DNA of 64,000 nt from Bifidobacteriaceae bacterium (GCA_022651005.1 JALCQD010000002.1:248001-312000); one strand, 5' to 3'; positions 25,877 through 33,671 are shown, numbered from the stretch's first letter. Notes: generated by a model from the sequence alone, not told the origin. Translations and numbers: made by a program.

Positions 25877-26437
25877 ATGCGTACTGTGGATGAAAAGAAA
25901 GTTGTCGCTATCAAGAATGCCGTACTTGATCTGGTTGCAGACGATGGTCTCACAAACCTAACGACGGCGAAAGTAGCCAAGAGGGCGGGTGTCAGTCCGG
26001 CAACTATCTACGTGTATTACAGCGGTAAGGTCGATATGCTCAGCCGCATCTATGAAGAGGAAAAGGCGTTCTTGCACGACGGTCTGGCTGAAACCGTTGC
26101 GAAGCAAAGTACCCTTGATGCCAAGATTGCTGCGGCCGTGCGGTTTTCGGTGGGGCGGTATCAGAAGAATCCTCGTGAGGCTCGTTTCGTCAATGCACTC
26201 TGGAGCAATCGTGAACAATTGGACGAAAAGGCCGTTCACGCGGGTCTCGAGACGGCGGGACCCTTGCTTAACCTTTACGAGCAGATAAGTACGGCGAATG
26301 ACTATGTGGACGCTCCAAAGGAGAGCATTGCGGCATTCTTTACCGTACCTGTGCTGATTTTGGCGGATGATCCTACGCTAGGTGGGGCAAAGCTCGACCA
26401 GGTGTGTGCGATGGTGGTGCGGGCACTCAAGAAATGA
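25877..26437 (+). CDS. TetR/AcrR-family transcriptional regulator
   Basis: A 186-aa repressor. The N-terminal HTH (residues ~10-55) reads LTTAKVAKRAGVSPATIYVY, followed by YSGKVDMLSRIYE, typical of TetR domains. The C-terminal half is the ligand-binding domain. The gene is preceded and followed by near-identical palindromes (25851, 26484), which implies autorepression and repression of the SDR gene 75 nt downstream. The inducer is unknown. Confidence 0.92.
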   Translation: MRTVDEKKVVAIKNAVLDLVADDGLTNLTTAKVAKRAGVSPATIYVYYSGKVDMLSRIYEEEKAFLHDGLAETVAKQSTLDAKIAAAVRFSVGRYQKNPREARFVNALWSNREQLDEKAVHAGLETAGPLLNLYEQISTANDYVDAPKESIAAFFTVPVLILADDPTLGGAKLDQVCAMVVRALKK

Positions 26438-26483
26438 TTTGAGTAGGTGATTCGGAATTTATCCTTTGATATTTCTCAATATA

Positions 26484-26499
26484 AACTGATTAATCAGTT
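26484..26499. promoter_or_regulatory. TetR operator, copy 2 (SDR promoter)
   Basis: AACTGATTAATCAGTT, a perfect 16-bp palindrome 13 nt before the SDR start and directly upstream of its AAAGG ribosome binding site. It matches copy 1 at 25851-25865. Confidence 0.7.
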
Positions 26500-26512
26500 A
26501 TGAAAGGTAGAT

Positions 26513-27403
26513 ATGAAAAAGAAAATCATTTTAGTCACGGGAGCCACGGACGGGATTGGCAAGACCACTGCGATGGAGCTGGCGGCGGCGGGGAACCGCG
26601 TTATAGTGCATGGTCGCAGCGCGGAGAAGGCGAAGGCGGTAGTTGCCGAAATTTCGCAGGCCACTGGGAATGAGGAAGTGGACTATCTCCTCGCGGACTT
26701 GTTTTCGCCGGACGCAATTAAGAACATGGCCACGCAATTCGAGAAGAGCTTTGATCATCTCGACGTACTCATCAACAACGCTGGGGCTGTGTTCGACAAA
26801 GAGCGTCGTGAGACCGCCGAAGGGATTGAAATCACGATGGCGTTGAACGTGATGGCTCCTTTCTTGCTCAATGAGTTGTTGCTGCCGAGCTTGAGAAAGA
26901 GTCGGGAGGGCAGAATCATCAATATGTCTTCGGCTTCCCACAGGGCAAGTGGCAAGCCCGATATGAATGATCTCAACTTTGAGCATGTGGACTCCGCGCA
27001 ACGCAGATATTCGCTCTCGAAATTATTTGTCATTTGGAACACGCAGACTCGGGCACATCTGTTGCAGGAGAGGGGCATCGCTAACGTCGCAGTAAATGCG
27101 TCCCACCCCGGCACGGTTGCTACAGACTTTGGACAGAGCAGTGATAAGGGCTTCTGGACGAATCTCATTTACCGTTCTGCAATCTCGCTCGCCAAGATTC
27201 CTCCCATTGGGCGTGCCTTCTCCGTGGAACACGGTGCTGCCACGAACATCTATCTCGCTACAAGTGAGAATGTTAAGGGTGTGAGCGGGCGCTATTTTGG
27301 AAATAGTACGGAACAAAAACCGTATGCGAAGTACGCATCGGATCAGAACAAACAGAAATTGTGGGACTACTGCATGAGCGTTGCTGCTCCCTTTCTGAAG
27401 TGA
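26513..27403 (+). CDS. Short-chain dehydrogenase/reductase
   Basis: A 296-aa SDR with LVTGATDGIGKTTA at the N-terminus, LINNAGAV (NNAG motif), catalytic Ser in IINMSSASHR and YSLSK (YxxxK). The SHPGTVATDF segment follows. It resembles retinol-dehydrogenase-like SDRs. AAAGG lies 6 nt before the ATG. It is placed under the TetR operator at 26484-26499. The substrate is unknown; steroid- or retinol-like hydroxyl compounds or their aldehydes are family substrates. Confidence 0.88.
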   Translation: MKKKIILVTGATDGIGKTTAMELAAAGNRVIVHGRSAEKAKAVVAEISQATGNEEVDYLLADLFSPDAIKNMATQFEKSFDHLDVLINNAGAVFDKERRETAEGIEITMALNVMAPFLLNELLLPSLRKSREGRIINMSSASHRASGKPDMNDLNFEHVDSAQRRYSLSKLFVIWNTQTRAHLLQERGIANVAVNASHPGTVATDFGQSSDKGFWTNLIYRSAISLAKIPPIGRAFSVEHGAATNIYLATSENVKGVSGRYFGNSTEQKPYAKYASDQNKQKLWDYCMSVAAPFLK

Positions 27404-27409
27404 ATGAAC

Positions 27410-27447
27410 TCGTCTGAATCGCGACTGATGAAGAGCGACTCAGGCGA
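27410..27447 (+). terminator. Hairpin downstream of SDR gene
   Basis: Arms 27410-27422 and 27435-27447 pair over 13 positions with one mismatch and one wobble. It starts 7 nt after the SDR stop. No T run. Confidence 0.45.
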
Positions 27448-27501
27448 AGCGGTACCTTGGTGTGCGCGCTGAGTTTATGTGACGACCCTCACATTATTTC
27501 C

Positions 27502-27536
27502 TATATTTAGTAAGTTACATGCGTGTAGTATCTACA
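27502..27536 (+). promoter_or_regulatory. Candidate promoter/operator of transporter-kinase operon
   Basis: A TATATT hexamer near 27502 is followed by the palindrome TGTAG-TAT-CTACA (27524-27536), about 105 nt before the PnuC-like start. The implied leader has no recognised riboswitch. Confidence 0.35.
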
Positions 27537-27640
27537 TCTAGTGTTTTCGTCAGTCCGCTTGTGCGGCCAAACGATCCGAAGCGATGTAATAGACTACTCC
27601 ACGCCCTGCGCGCGAGAGCCATGCCGAGAAGGGGAATTTC

Positions 27641-28417
27641 GTGGGTTCTGTAAGTGCCAAGCCATCCGTCACATCGAGTGCTGTCCCTGAAAAGAGGGGC
27701 AACTATTTCTCGTGGCTCATGAGGCAGCTGAAAGGCTGGCCCCAGCAGAACTACTACTTGTTCTGGTTTGCCTTCGGTTGTCAGGTCATGACGCTGGTCA
27801 ACGCGCCGATGACCGCCGTTTCCGTTATTACTTTTATCGGCACGACGCTAGGCGTTTTGTGCGTGCTGGCCATCAATGCCACCAAGGCCGTCAATGGTTG
27901 GCTCGGACTCATCAGTGCCGCCTGCTTCATCTTCGTGGGCTTTACTGCAAAGAACTATTTGTCGATTTTTGAGCAGATTGCCTATGTCATCACGCTCGAT
28001 CTCCCCGTGCTCATCAGTGTGCGCACGTGGAACGAGGACACTCAGAACCATCTCCGCAAATTCGGCGCGAAGGAATGGGTTGTCTCCGTTGTAACGACGC
28101 TCGTGGTGTGGGCCGTGAGTGCTTATCTCATCGGCGCTCTCACCGATGATCCGCGTCCGTGGTTCGATGGCATGGCTTTCGCCATCTCGCTCACTGCTGG
28201 CGTGATGTGCTTCCTGCGTTACTCCAACCAGTACTTCTGGTGGCTTTTCAGCGGCATTGCTCAGCTCATTCTGTGGGGCGTTACCTTTGCTCAACACGAT
28301 GCCAGTCTGGGTATGGCCATCAACTCGAGCATTTACGTCATCAATGACATTCTGGCCTTCATGGTGAGCCCGTGGTTTAACCGCGGTCGCCGCAAGATGG
28401 GTCTCAAGGAAATCTGA
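27641..28417 (+). CDS. PnuC-family (deoxy)nucleoside transporter
   Basis: A 258-aa membrane protein with about seven predicted TM helices and the PnuC family signature regions: TWNEDTQNH loop, ISLTAGVMCFLRYSNQYFWW and SSIYVINDILAF. Family members move nicotinamide riboside or, in some lactic acid bacteria, deoxynucleosides, and rely on intracellular phosphorylation for trapping. The start is GTG, with AGGGGA about 6 nt upstream. The next gene, 14 nt downstream, is a deoxynucleoside-kinase-like protein, which favours a deoxynucleoside substrate over nicotinamide riboside. This is inference. Confidence 0.85.
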   Translation: MGSVSAKPSVTSSAVPEKRGNYFSWLMRQLKGWPQQNYYLFWFAFGCQVMTLVNAPMTAVSVITFIGTTLGVLCVLAINATKAVNGWLGLISAACFIFVGFTAKNYLSIFEQIAYVITLDLPVLISVRTWNEDTQNHLRKFGAKEWVVSVVTTLVVWAVSAYLIGALTDDPRPWFDGMAFAISLTAGVMCFLRYSNQYFWWLFSGIAQLILWGVTFAQHDASLGMAINSSIYVINDILAFMVSPWFNRGRRKMGLKEI

Positions 28418-28431
28418 GGGGGAACCACACA

Positions 28432-29160
28432 ATGATCTACATTCTTGGCAGTATCAGTGCCGGCAAGACGTCGCTCACCCGCCTGCTGTCGGCAGACATG
28501 GAGACCCCAGCTTATTACGAGGACGTGGAGGGCAACGGCATGATTGCCAATCTGCTCGACAAGTTCTACAAGGCGGGTGCGGATTCTCGCAAGCGCACTG
28601 GAGCAATTCTGCAGATCGCCTTCCTCACCACGCGGTACCAGCAGCTCAAGAAGGCGGTGATGCAGGAGAACGCGGTGATGGACTCGTCGCTCGAATCAGA
28701 CTTCATCATGGCCTCCCAGCTGCACAAAAACGGCGAGATTGACGACGTGGACTTCAACATCTACGTCACGCTTTCGCAGGAGATGCAGTCCAACGTCAAC
28801 GGCAGCCCGTGGAATGGTGCGCCTGATTTGGCAGTGTATCTGCGCATCGACCCCGAGCATGAGATTGAGGAGATTCAGTCGCGCGGACGTGAGATGGAGG
28901 ACATTCGCGAGAAGCCGGAGCTCGTTGACTACTACCATCGCGTGAACCAGGCCTACCGCGACTGGTCGAAGGGCTACACTCGTTCCTCGCTCCTCACTAT
29001 TGACCGCGAGGACTACGACTTCGTCAACAATGCGGAGGACCGCGCGGCGGTACTCGACACGATCGAGCAGAAGCTTGTGGACCTCGGCAAGTTGTCCACT
29101 CGCCGCTTTGAGGAGATCAAGGCGGTGCGTTCGCGGCGCAGCCTCGCGTTGATGAAATAG
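28432..29160 (+). CDS. Deoxynucleoside kinase family protein
   Basis: A 242-aa P-loop kinase of the dNK/dCK/dGK family that makes dNMP from imported deoxynucleosides. The P-loop is ILGSISAGKTSLTR at the N-terminus. MDSSLESDFIMA corresponds to the DRS-like segment of the family, and RGREMEDI to the lid arginine region. Length fits the bacterial dGK/dAK group. AGGGGG lies 8 nt before the ATG. It is cotranscribed with the PnuC-like transporter, so import and metabolic trapping are probably coupled. Confidence 0.87.
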   Translation: MIYILGSISAGKTSLTRLLSADMETPAYYEDVEGNGMIANLLDKFYKAGADSRKRTGAILQIAFLTTRYQQLKKAVMQENAVMDSSLESDFIMASQLHKNGEIDDVDFNIYVTLSQEMQSNVNGSPWNGAPDLAVYLRIDPEHEIEEIQSRGREMEDIREKPELVDYYHRVNQAYRDWSKGYTRSSLLTIDREDYDFVNNAEDRAAVLDTIEQKLVDLGKLSTRRFEEIKAVRSRRSLALMK

Positions 29161-29213
29161 CGCTTACGCGGCGCTTTTATGACGCCGATAAATTCGATGG
29201 AATGAAGAATGAT

Positions 29214-29247
29214 AAAAGCCCTCCGAGCTCCTGGCCAGTGGGCTTTT
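29214..29247. terminator. Bidirectional terminator
   Basis: AAAAGCCC (29214-29221) pairs with GGGCTTTT (29240-29247) around an 18-nt loop. It lies between the convergent deoxynucleoside kinase and LysE-type genes. A smaller GGCG/CGCC hairpin lies at 29170-29187. Confidence 0.7.
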
Positions 29248-29276
29248 GAATGTCACGCCAGTATTTAGTGTGGTAA

Positions 29277-29804
29277 TCATCGCCACAGATCCACTGCCGA
29301 GAAGACGAGCAGCAAAGCGACAATGACATTCAAACCTTTGTAATGACGATGATAGAACCGATTGATGAGTTGGCCGCTCGCGGTCCATGCGAAGGTGCCG
29401 AGACTGCAGATGGCGACCATGAGAAGCCACTTGAGGGATAGGGAACTGAGGGCCCCGGCAAGTTTGAAGGCGCCGAGGCCTGTGATGAAGTATAAATAAA
29501 CTTTTACGTTCGTCAATTGCAGCAGCAAGCCCGTGTGAAAACTGAAATTGTTGTCGCTCGAGTCGTCCGGCGTGCTGCGCCATACGTGATAGGCGAGGTG
29601 GAGCAGGTAGGCACTACCGATGATTTTCATAGCGAGAAGGAAGCTGGGGGAATTCTGCAGCCAGCTCGCGCACAGAGCCGTGAAAATGCCGATGAGGCCC
29701 ATACCGCACATCATTCCCATATTGAGGCTAAGGCTGCGGGTGAATCCGCGTTTCTGCCCAGCTGCCATGGCCATGATCGTGTTTGGGCCGGGCGTCAGAG
29801 ACAT
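29277..29804 (-). CDS. LysE-family exporter (start codon unusual)
   Basis: A LysE/RhtB-type amino acid or metabolite exporter with about six predicted TM helices. The signature is TMSLTPGPNTIMAMAAGQKRG. The first in-frame ATG (29804) falls inside TM1, giving 175 aa, which is short for the ~195-210-aa family. Upstream codons in the same frame encode a plausible N-terminus TTLAFLIFTFT back to a TGA, but contain no ATG, GTG or TTG. A GGAGG at 29840-29844 points to an ACG codon at 29834, five nt away. The gene may use a non-standard start or have lost it. It diverges from the marR gene across two TTGCATATGCAA palindromes. Confidence 0.75.
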   Translation of the reverse strand: MSLTPGPNTIMAMAAGQKRGFTRSLSLNMGMMCGMGLIGIFTALCASWLQNSPSFLLAMKIIGSAYLLHLAYHVWRSTPDDSSDNNFSFHTGLLLQLTNVKVYLYFITGLGAFKLAGALSSLSLKWLLMVAICSLGTFAWTASGQLINRFYHRHYKGLNVIVALLLVFSAVDLWR

Positions 29805-29867
29805 TGTAAAAGTGAAGATGAGGAACGCAAGCGTGGTGGCCTCCGAGGGTGGACTGGGTAAATGTCA

Positions 29868-29879
29868 TTGCATATGCAA
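29868..29879. promoter_or_regulatory. Candidate MarR operator, copy 1
   Basis: TTGCATATGCAA perfect palindrome on the lysE side of the divergent lysE-like/marR gap. It repeats at 29906-29919 with centres ~39 nt apart (about four helical turns). Confidence 0.6.
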
Positions 29880-29905
29880 CGATAAGAACGAGAATATCAT
29901 AATTC

Positions 29906-29919
29906 ATTGCATATGCAAT
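29906..29919. promoter_or_regulatory. Candidate MarR operator, copy 2
   Basis: ATTGCATATGCAAT perfect 14-bp palindrome 30 nt before the marR start. It is the second copy of the motif at 29868-29879. Confidence 0.6.
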
Positions 29920-29948
29920 AGAATCGATATGGAACAACATTCATCGAC

Positions 29949-30449
29949 ATGACGGAAGGTGGCAGAATCGTGGAAGGCAGGGGATCTCGCGTGAGTCATC
30001 GTGAAGATGTTCATAAAAAGAGCATTGGCACAACGGCCGCATCGGCCGATTTCTCTGTTATCCGCAGCATTGGTTCCATCGCACGTGCCGTGCAAAGTGA
30101 ATCCAATGCGCGTTTTCGTGACGAGGGCCTCAACAGCAATGGCTTCATTTATGTCATTCGCGTATGTGAACACCCCGGAATGTTTCTTGGGGAGCTCGCT
30201 GACTCCGTTCGCATCGATCGCACGACCGCTTTCCGTGCCATTAAAAAACTTATAGAGGCCGGATATTTGCGTCTGCAAGAGGATGCCTCTGATAAGCGTA
30301 TGCGGCGAGTTTTCCCTGGTAAGCGTGGAACGGAAATTTATCCACGATTACATGCGTATGAGATGGAGAACTCACGGAGGCTGTTGTTGCAGCTGACGGC
30401 GGAAGAACAGAAACTTTTGGCGGCTCTACTTAATAAGCTGACGTATTGA
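29949..30449 (+). CDS. MarR-family transcriptional regulator
   Basis: A 166-aa (ATG start) or 152-aa (GTG 29991, preceded by AGGGGA) winged-helix regulator. HTH: MFLGELADSVRIDRTTAFRA, followed by IKKLIEAGYLRL and the wing DASDKRMRRVFPG. It is divergent from the LysE-type exporter and is followed 30 nt later by a nitroreductase and then arsC. Two TTGCATATGCAA palindromes in the divergent promoter are its probable operators. The ligand is unknown. Confidence 0.9.
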   Translation: MTEGGRIVEGRGSRVSHREDVHKKSIGTTAASADFSVIRSIGSIARAVQSESNARFRDEGLNSNGFIYVIRVCEHPGMFLGELADSVRIDRTTAFRAIKKLIEAGYLRLQEDASDKRMRRVFPGKRGTEIYPRLHAYEMENSRRLLLQLTAEEQKLLAALLNKLTY

Positions 30450-30479
30450 AAGTGTGCTTATTGAGCGGAGGAAGAACCT

Positions 30480-31241
30480 GTGGAACAGAACGAGACAATT
30501 CATACAATCATGCGACATGCATCGCTACGCTCCTTCAGTGACCTAAAGCTCACGCGCAATCAGGTGGAAACCTTAGTGCGAGCCGCCCAGGCCGCCGCAT
30601 CATCGAACTTCTTCCAGGCATACTCAATCATCGACATCACAGATCCTGAGCTACTTCACAAGCTTGCGAAACTCTGTGGCGATCAGCCCTTTATCGCGAA
30701 GGGGGCGCGCTTCTTCGTGTTCTGTGCCGATATGGCGCGCAACGAACATATTGCGGCGAACGCAGGCAGTGACGTCTCGGAATCTGTGAGTGGAGCTGAT
30801 GCCTTCCTCGTGGCCAGCGTCGACGTGGCGCTAGCGGCGCAGAATATGATGCTCGCCGCCGAATCCATGGGCCTGGGTGGCTGCTATATCGGTGGTCTGC
30901 GAGAGAGCGTCTCCGAAATCTCTGATCTCCTGGACATTCCAGACCATGTGTATCCGGTTTTCGGCCTGGTGCTCGGCTATCCGGCCGAAACGTCACGTGG
31001 TGGAGAAATAAAACCGCGCCTGCCACTGAACGCCATCTATAGCGAAAACAGGTATGTGCCCGCTGTGGATCAAACTCTGAATGATTACAACGATGAGATG
31101 CAACGCTACTACGAGCGCCGCAATCCTGAAGCGGAACATCCGCACTGCTCATGGGCGCAGGGGGTTGCGCGCAGCCTCGTCACTCACCCGCGCAATTTCA
31201 TGCTCGCGTTCCTCCAGGAACGTGGCTGGCTGAGGCACTGA
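30480..31241 (+). CDS. NfsA-type NADPH-dependent FMN nitroreductase
   Basis: A 253-aa oxygen-insensitive nitroreductase/flavin reductase of the NfsA/FRP family. Family segments are MRHASLRSFSDLKLT, AAQAAASSNFFQAYS (FMN phosphate region), DVALAAQNMMLAAESMGLGG and YIGGLRE. The C-terminal extension with conserved RGW is present. The start is GTG with GGAGGAA about 6 nt upstream. It lies between marR and arsC in a tight operon (30-nt and 5-nt gaps) and probably detoxifies quinones or nitro compounds. Confidence 0.9.
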   Translation: MEQNETIHTIMRHASLRSFSDLKLTRNQVETLVRAAQAAASSNFFQAYSIIDITDPELLHKLAKLCGDQPFIAKGARFFVFCADMARNEHIAANAGSDVSESVSGADAFLVASVDVALAAQNMMLAAESMGLGGCYIGGLRESVSEISDLLDIPDHVYPVFGLVLGYPAETSRGGEIKPRLPLNAIYSENRYVPAVDQTLNDYNDEMQRYYERRNPEAEHPHCSWAQGVARSLVTHPRNFMLAFLQERGWLRH

Positions 31242-31246
31242 ACGCC

Positions 31247-31678
31247 ATGCGGTTACTCTATTTCCTCTGCACTGGGAATTCCTGCAGGAGCCAGATGGCA
31301 GAAGGATTTGCGAAAGCTGTTGCAGCCAGGAGTGGCGGGTCAGGTACCTGGGATATTCGCAGTGGCGGCGTCGAGACGCATGGGTTGAATCCCCTTGCCG
31401 TTCGCGTGATGGGGGAGCGCGGTATCGACATCTCTCACAATGCGTCCACGCTGATTGATGCTGATTTTTTGAACCAGTGTGATGTGGTGGTGACGTTGTG
31501 CGGCGACGCTCGCGATCGCTGTCCCGTGACGCCACGCAGCGTGCGCAGACTCCATTGGCCGTTACCTGATCCTGCTGCGGCTGTTGGGTCAGAGGGCGAG
31601 CGACTTGTGGTTTTTCGCTCGGTGCGCGACGATATCAGTCACAGAGTCGATGATCTCTTCGCGGGAATGAGTGTCTAG
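31247..31678 (+). CDS. Thioredoxin-coupled arsenate reductase (ArsC, LMW-PTP fold)
   Basis: A 143-aa protein of the low-molecular-weight phosphatase/ArsC family. The P-loop CTGNSCR gives nucleophile C8 and R14. C85 and C92 in TLCGDARDRC have the 7-residue spacing of the redox cysteines of thioredoxin-linked arsenate reductases (C82/C89 in the pI258 enzyme). WPLPDPA and the C-terminal FRSVRDDISHRV are also typical. So arsenate reduction to arsenite is likely, although no arsB/acr3 exporter is visible. Its 3' end overlaps the opposite-strand DUF523 gene by 90 nt. Confidence 0.9.
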   Translation: MRLLYFLCTGNSCRSQMAEGFAKAVAARSGGSGTWDIRSGGVETHGLNPLAVRVMGERGIDISHNASTLIDADFLNQCDVVVTLCGDARDRCPVTPRSVRRLHWPLPDPAAAVGSEGERLVVFRSVRDDISHRVDDLFAGMSV

Positions 31679-32167
31679 CTCAGAGGCCATCTCAGGTTCC
31701 AGATAAGAACGAACGGCGTGAGACGTGAGCGAAGTATCGGGGAATACTGAGATGCCATTATTCGTGAGCAACTGTGCGGTGACGCCGAGTCCCGTGATTT
31801 TTGTGCCGGTGAAACTGCCGTCATACACTCGAGCGGCTCCGCACGAGGGACTTTTGTCTTTGAGGAACGCGGCACGTACATGGTTTTTTAGCGCAATGCC
31901 GAGCGCCATATGGGCTCCTCGGAGAAAATTATCGGTGACGTCGGTGCCGCTTCGCGTGAGAATGCGCGCGGATCCAGAGAGAACATTCGCTGCTGTACCA
32001 CCCACTATTTCCGCAGGTTCTCGGGGTGTTGATAACCCCGACATAACTTCCGGGCACACGGTGAGTGCCTGACCTCGAGCAACGAGCCACATGGCGAGAT
32101 CGCGGGTTGCGGTTCCACCGTCGTAGCGCACAGGAAAACCCGCCAAGCAGGAGCTGAGAAGAAGCAT
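31589..32167 (-). CDS. DUF523/TudS-family protein
   Basis: A 192-aa protein of the DUF523 family, whose characterised member TudS is a [4Fe-4S]-dependent thiouracil desulfidase. Three conserved cysteines are present: C7 (SSCLAG), C38 (VCPE) and C109 (KSPSCG), with the FLKDKSPSCGAARVYDG signature. The last ~40 residues extend past the typical domain and are encoded antisense to the end of arsC. A role in sulfur removal from thiolated nucleobases or other thio-compounds is family-based inference. Confidence 0.85.
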   Translation of the reverse strand: MLLLSSCLAGFPVRYDGGTATRDLAMWLVARGQALTVCPEVMSGLSTPREPAEIVGGTAANVLSGSARILTRSGTDVTDNFLRGAHMALGIALKNHVRAAFLKDKSPSCGAARVYDGSFTGTKITGLGVTAQLLTNNGISVFPDTSLTSHAVRSYLEPEMASELDTHSREEIIDSVTDIVAHRAKNHKSLAL

Positions 32168-32217
32168 GTTCTCATTCTGCCATGGCGGGTTGTCGACTGT
32201 AATGCGTCTAGCGGGAT

Positions 32218-33078
32218 TTAGAACTGAGCTGTATCCGGATCTGTCGGTTCGCCCGCCACGCCCTTGAGACTATCGATCGTGAGCATATCCGAAGGAGAGA
32301 TTTCGAAGTCGAAAAGTCGACCATTCTCGGCAATGCGATCGGCGTGAACCGACTTCGGCAGCGGCAGGTAGCCATGCTGCAGCGACCAGCGCAGCACGAT
32401 CTGCGCGATGCTACGGCTGTAGCGATCTGCCATTTCCTGCAGCTCCGGAACCTTGAAAATCTTGCCGGTTCCCAGCGGGCTGTACCCTTCGCTGAGAATG
32501 TTGTGTGCTGTGTTGTAGGCGACTACCGCTGGCTGCTGGTCGGAGGGGTTGAGGAATATCTGATTGACAACCGGCGCAATCTCAGCGGTTTCGAGCAGTG
32601 CGTCGAGGTGCTGCGGACGGAAGTTGGAGACGCCGATGGCGCGAGCCTTGCCGGCACGCAGAATCTCTTCCATCGCGCGCCAGGTTGCAGCGTTGACGTC
32701 CTTCCAGTCGTCGTGGAACTTCTTCGGACGCGGCCAATGAATGAGATAGAGGTCGACGTAGTCCGTTCCAAGCTTGCGCAGGGATTCGTCCATGGCCTTC
32801 AGGGTGGTGTCGTAACCGTGGTCATCGTTCCAGAGTTTTGTGGTGAGGAAGATGTCGCCGCGGGCCACGCCCGAATCTTTAATGCCCTGACCCACCCCCT
32901 CTTCGTTGTAATAAGCGGCTGCAGTGTCGATGTGGCGGTAGCCGGCCTCGAGCGCGGCCTTGACGGATTCCCGTGCGACGTCGCCGTCTGGTGTTTGCCA
33001 TGTGCCAAAGCCGACGATGGGGATTTTGACGCCGTTCGCGAGGGTGTAGGTATCTGTAAGAGAAGTGGGTGATGCCAT
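32218..33078 (-). CDS. Aldo/keto reductase (2,5-diketo-gluconate reductase-like)
   Basis: A 286-aa AKR5-type reductase. It has GVKIPIVGFGTWQTP, catalytic Asp/Tyr in HIDTAAAYYNEE, Lys in LTTKLWNDDHGY, His in LYLIHWPRP, GVSNFRPQHLD and the PLPKSVHADRI cofactor segment. AAGGAG lies 5 nt before the ATG (33078). Upstream in-frame sequence is not conserved-looking. Substrates of this clade include diketogluconate, methylglyoxal and beta-keto esters. Confidence 0.92.
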   Translation of the reverse strand: MASPTSLTDTYTLANGVKIPIVGFGTWQTPDGDVARESVKAALEAGYRHIDTAAAYYNEEGVGQGIKDSGVARGDIFLTTKLWNDDHGYDTTLKAMDESLRKLGTDYVDLYLIHWPRPKKFHDDWKDVNAATWRAMEEILRAGKARAIGVSNFRPQHLDALLETAEIAPVVNQIFLNPSDQQPAVVAYNTAHNILSEGYSPLGTGKIFKVPELQEMADRYSRSIAQIVLRWSLQHGYLPLPKSVHADRIAENGRLFDFEISPSDMLTIDSLKGVAGEPTDPDTAQF

Positions 33079-33320
33079 GGGGCTCCTTCGATGTGATGAA
33101 AGGTGGTGCGCGGCGAGCGTTTCCGGACGGCCGTGATGTTTCAATTCTCCGCGTGTGTCGCACACCATGCCTGTCATTTCACGTTCGGCGTGGATATTTG
33201 CCATCCGTCACGTGCTGGAAAGGACTTTTCTTGAGTCGCTATGGTTTCCATCTGACGTGGAATGACCCACACTTTCCGGTAAGCGCGTCGACGTGGACCG
33301 ACGCTGAAAGGAGAGGCCTT

Positions 33321-33497
33321 ATGGCAACTGAAGATCAGGTTTTAAAAATTCTCAAGGACTCAACCGACCCGCTGAAGAGCGGTGAGATCGCCGAACAGGG
33401 CGGACTGGATAAGAAGGATGTTGCAGCTGCTATCAAAAAGCTGAAGGCATCCGGCCAAGTGACAAGCCCTATTCGTTGCTACTACACGGCTGAGTAA
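33321..33497 (+). CDS. Small winged-helix protein
   Basis: A 58-aa protein that is essentially one winged-helix unit: LKILKDSTDPLKSGEIAEQG, then LDKKDVAAAIKKLKASGQV and IRCYYT. It looks like a MarR/Dss1-type 'does the next step depend on X' HTH found as stand-alone proteins in bacteria and archaea. AAAGGAG lies 9 nt before the ATG. It has its own terminator. Whether it binds DNA is unknown. Confidence 0.8.
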   Translation: MATEDQVLKILKDSTDPLKSGEIAEQGGLDKKDVAAAIKKLKASGQVTSPIRCYYTAE

Positions 33498-33561
33498 CGT
33501 TCGCCGGTCCAGGCGTCACCGTCGAATGATCGCAGATGTGACGTCCTCGTAGTAAAGGAGC

Positions 33562-33605
33562 AAAGCCTCCGTGCGGTGCCTGAGTGCATGCACGGAGGCT
33601 TTTTT
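33562..33605 (+). terminator. Rho-independent terminator
   Basis: A perfect 13-bp stem (33562-33574/33590-33602, AAAGCCTCCGTGC) is followed by TTTTTT, 64 nt after the small winged-helix gene. Confidence 0.92.
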
Positions 33606-33641
33606 ATGCCGTGCGAAGTCGAAATTTTTCTCAAAGAGGAG

Positions 33642-33671
33642 TTGACATATTTTACTACCTTGCAATACTAT
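33642..33671 (+). promoter_or_regulatory. Promoter of the PadR-ABC operon
   Basis: TTGACA (33642-33647) and TACTAT (33666-33671) are 18 nt apart. ACTAC and GTAG repeats flank the -10 box and could be part of a PadR operator. Confidence 0.6.
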
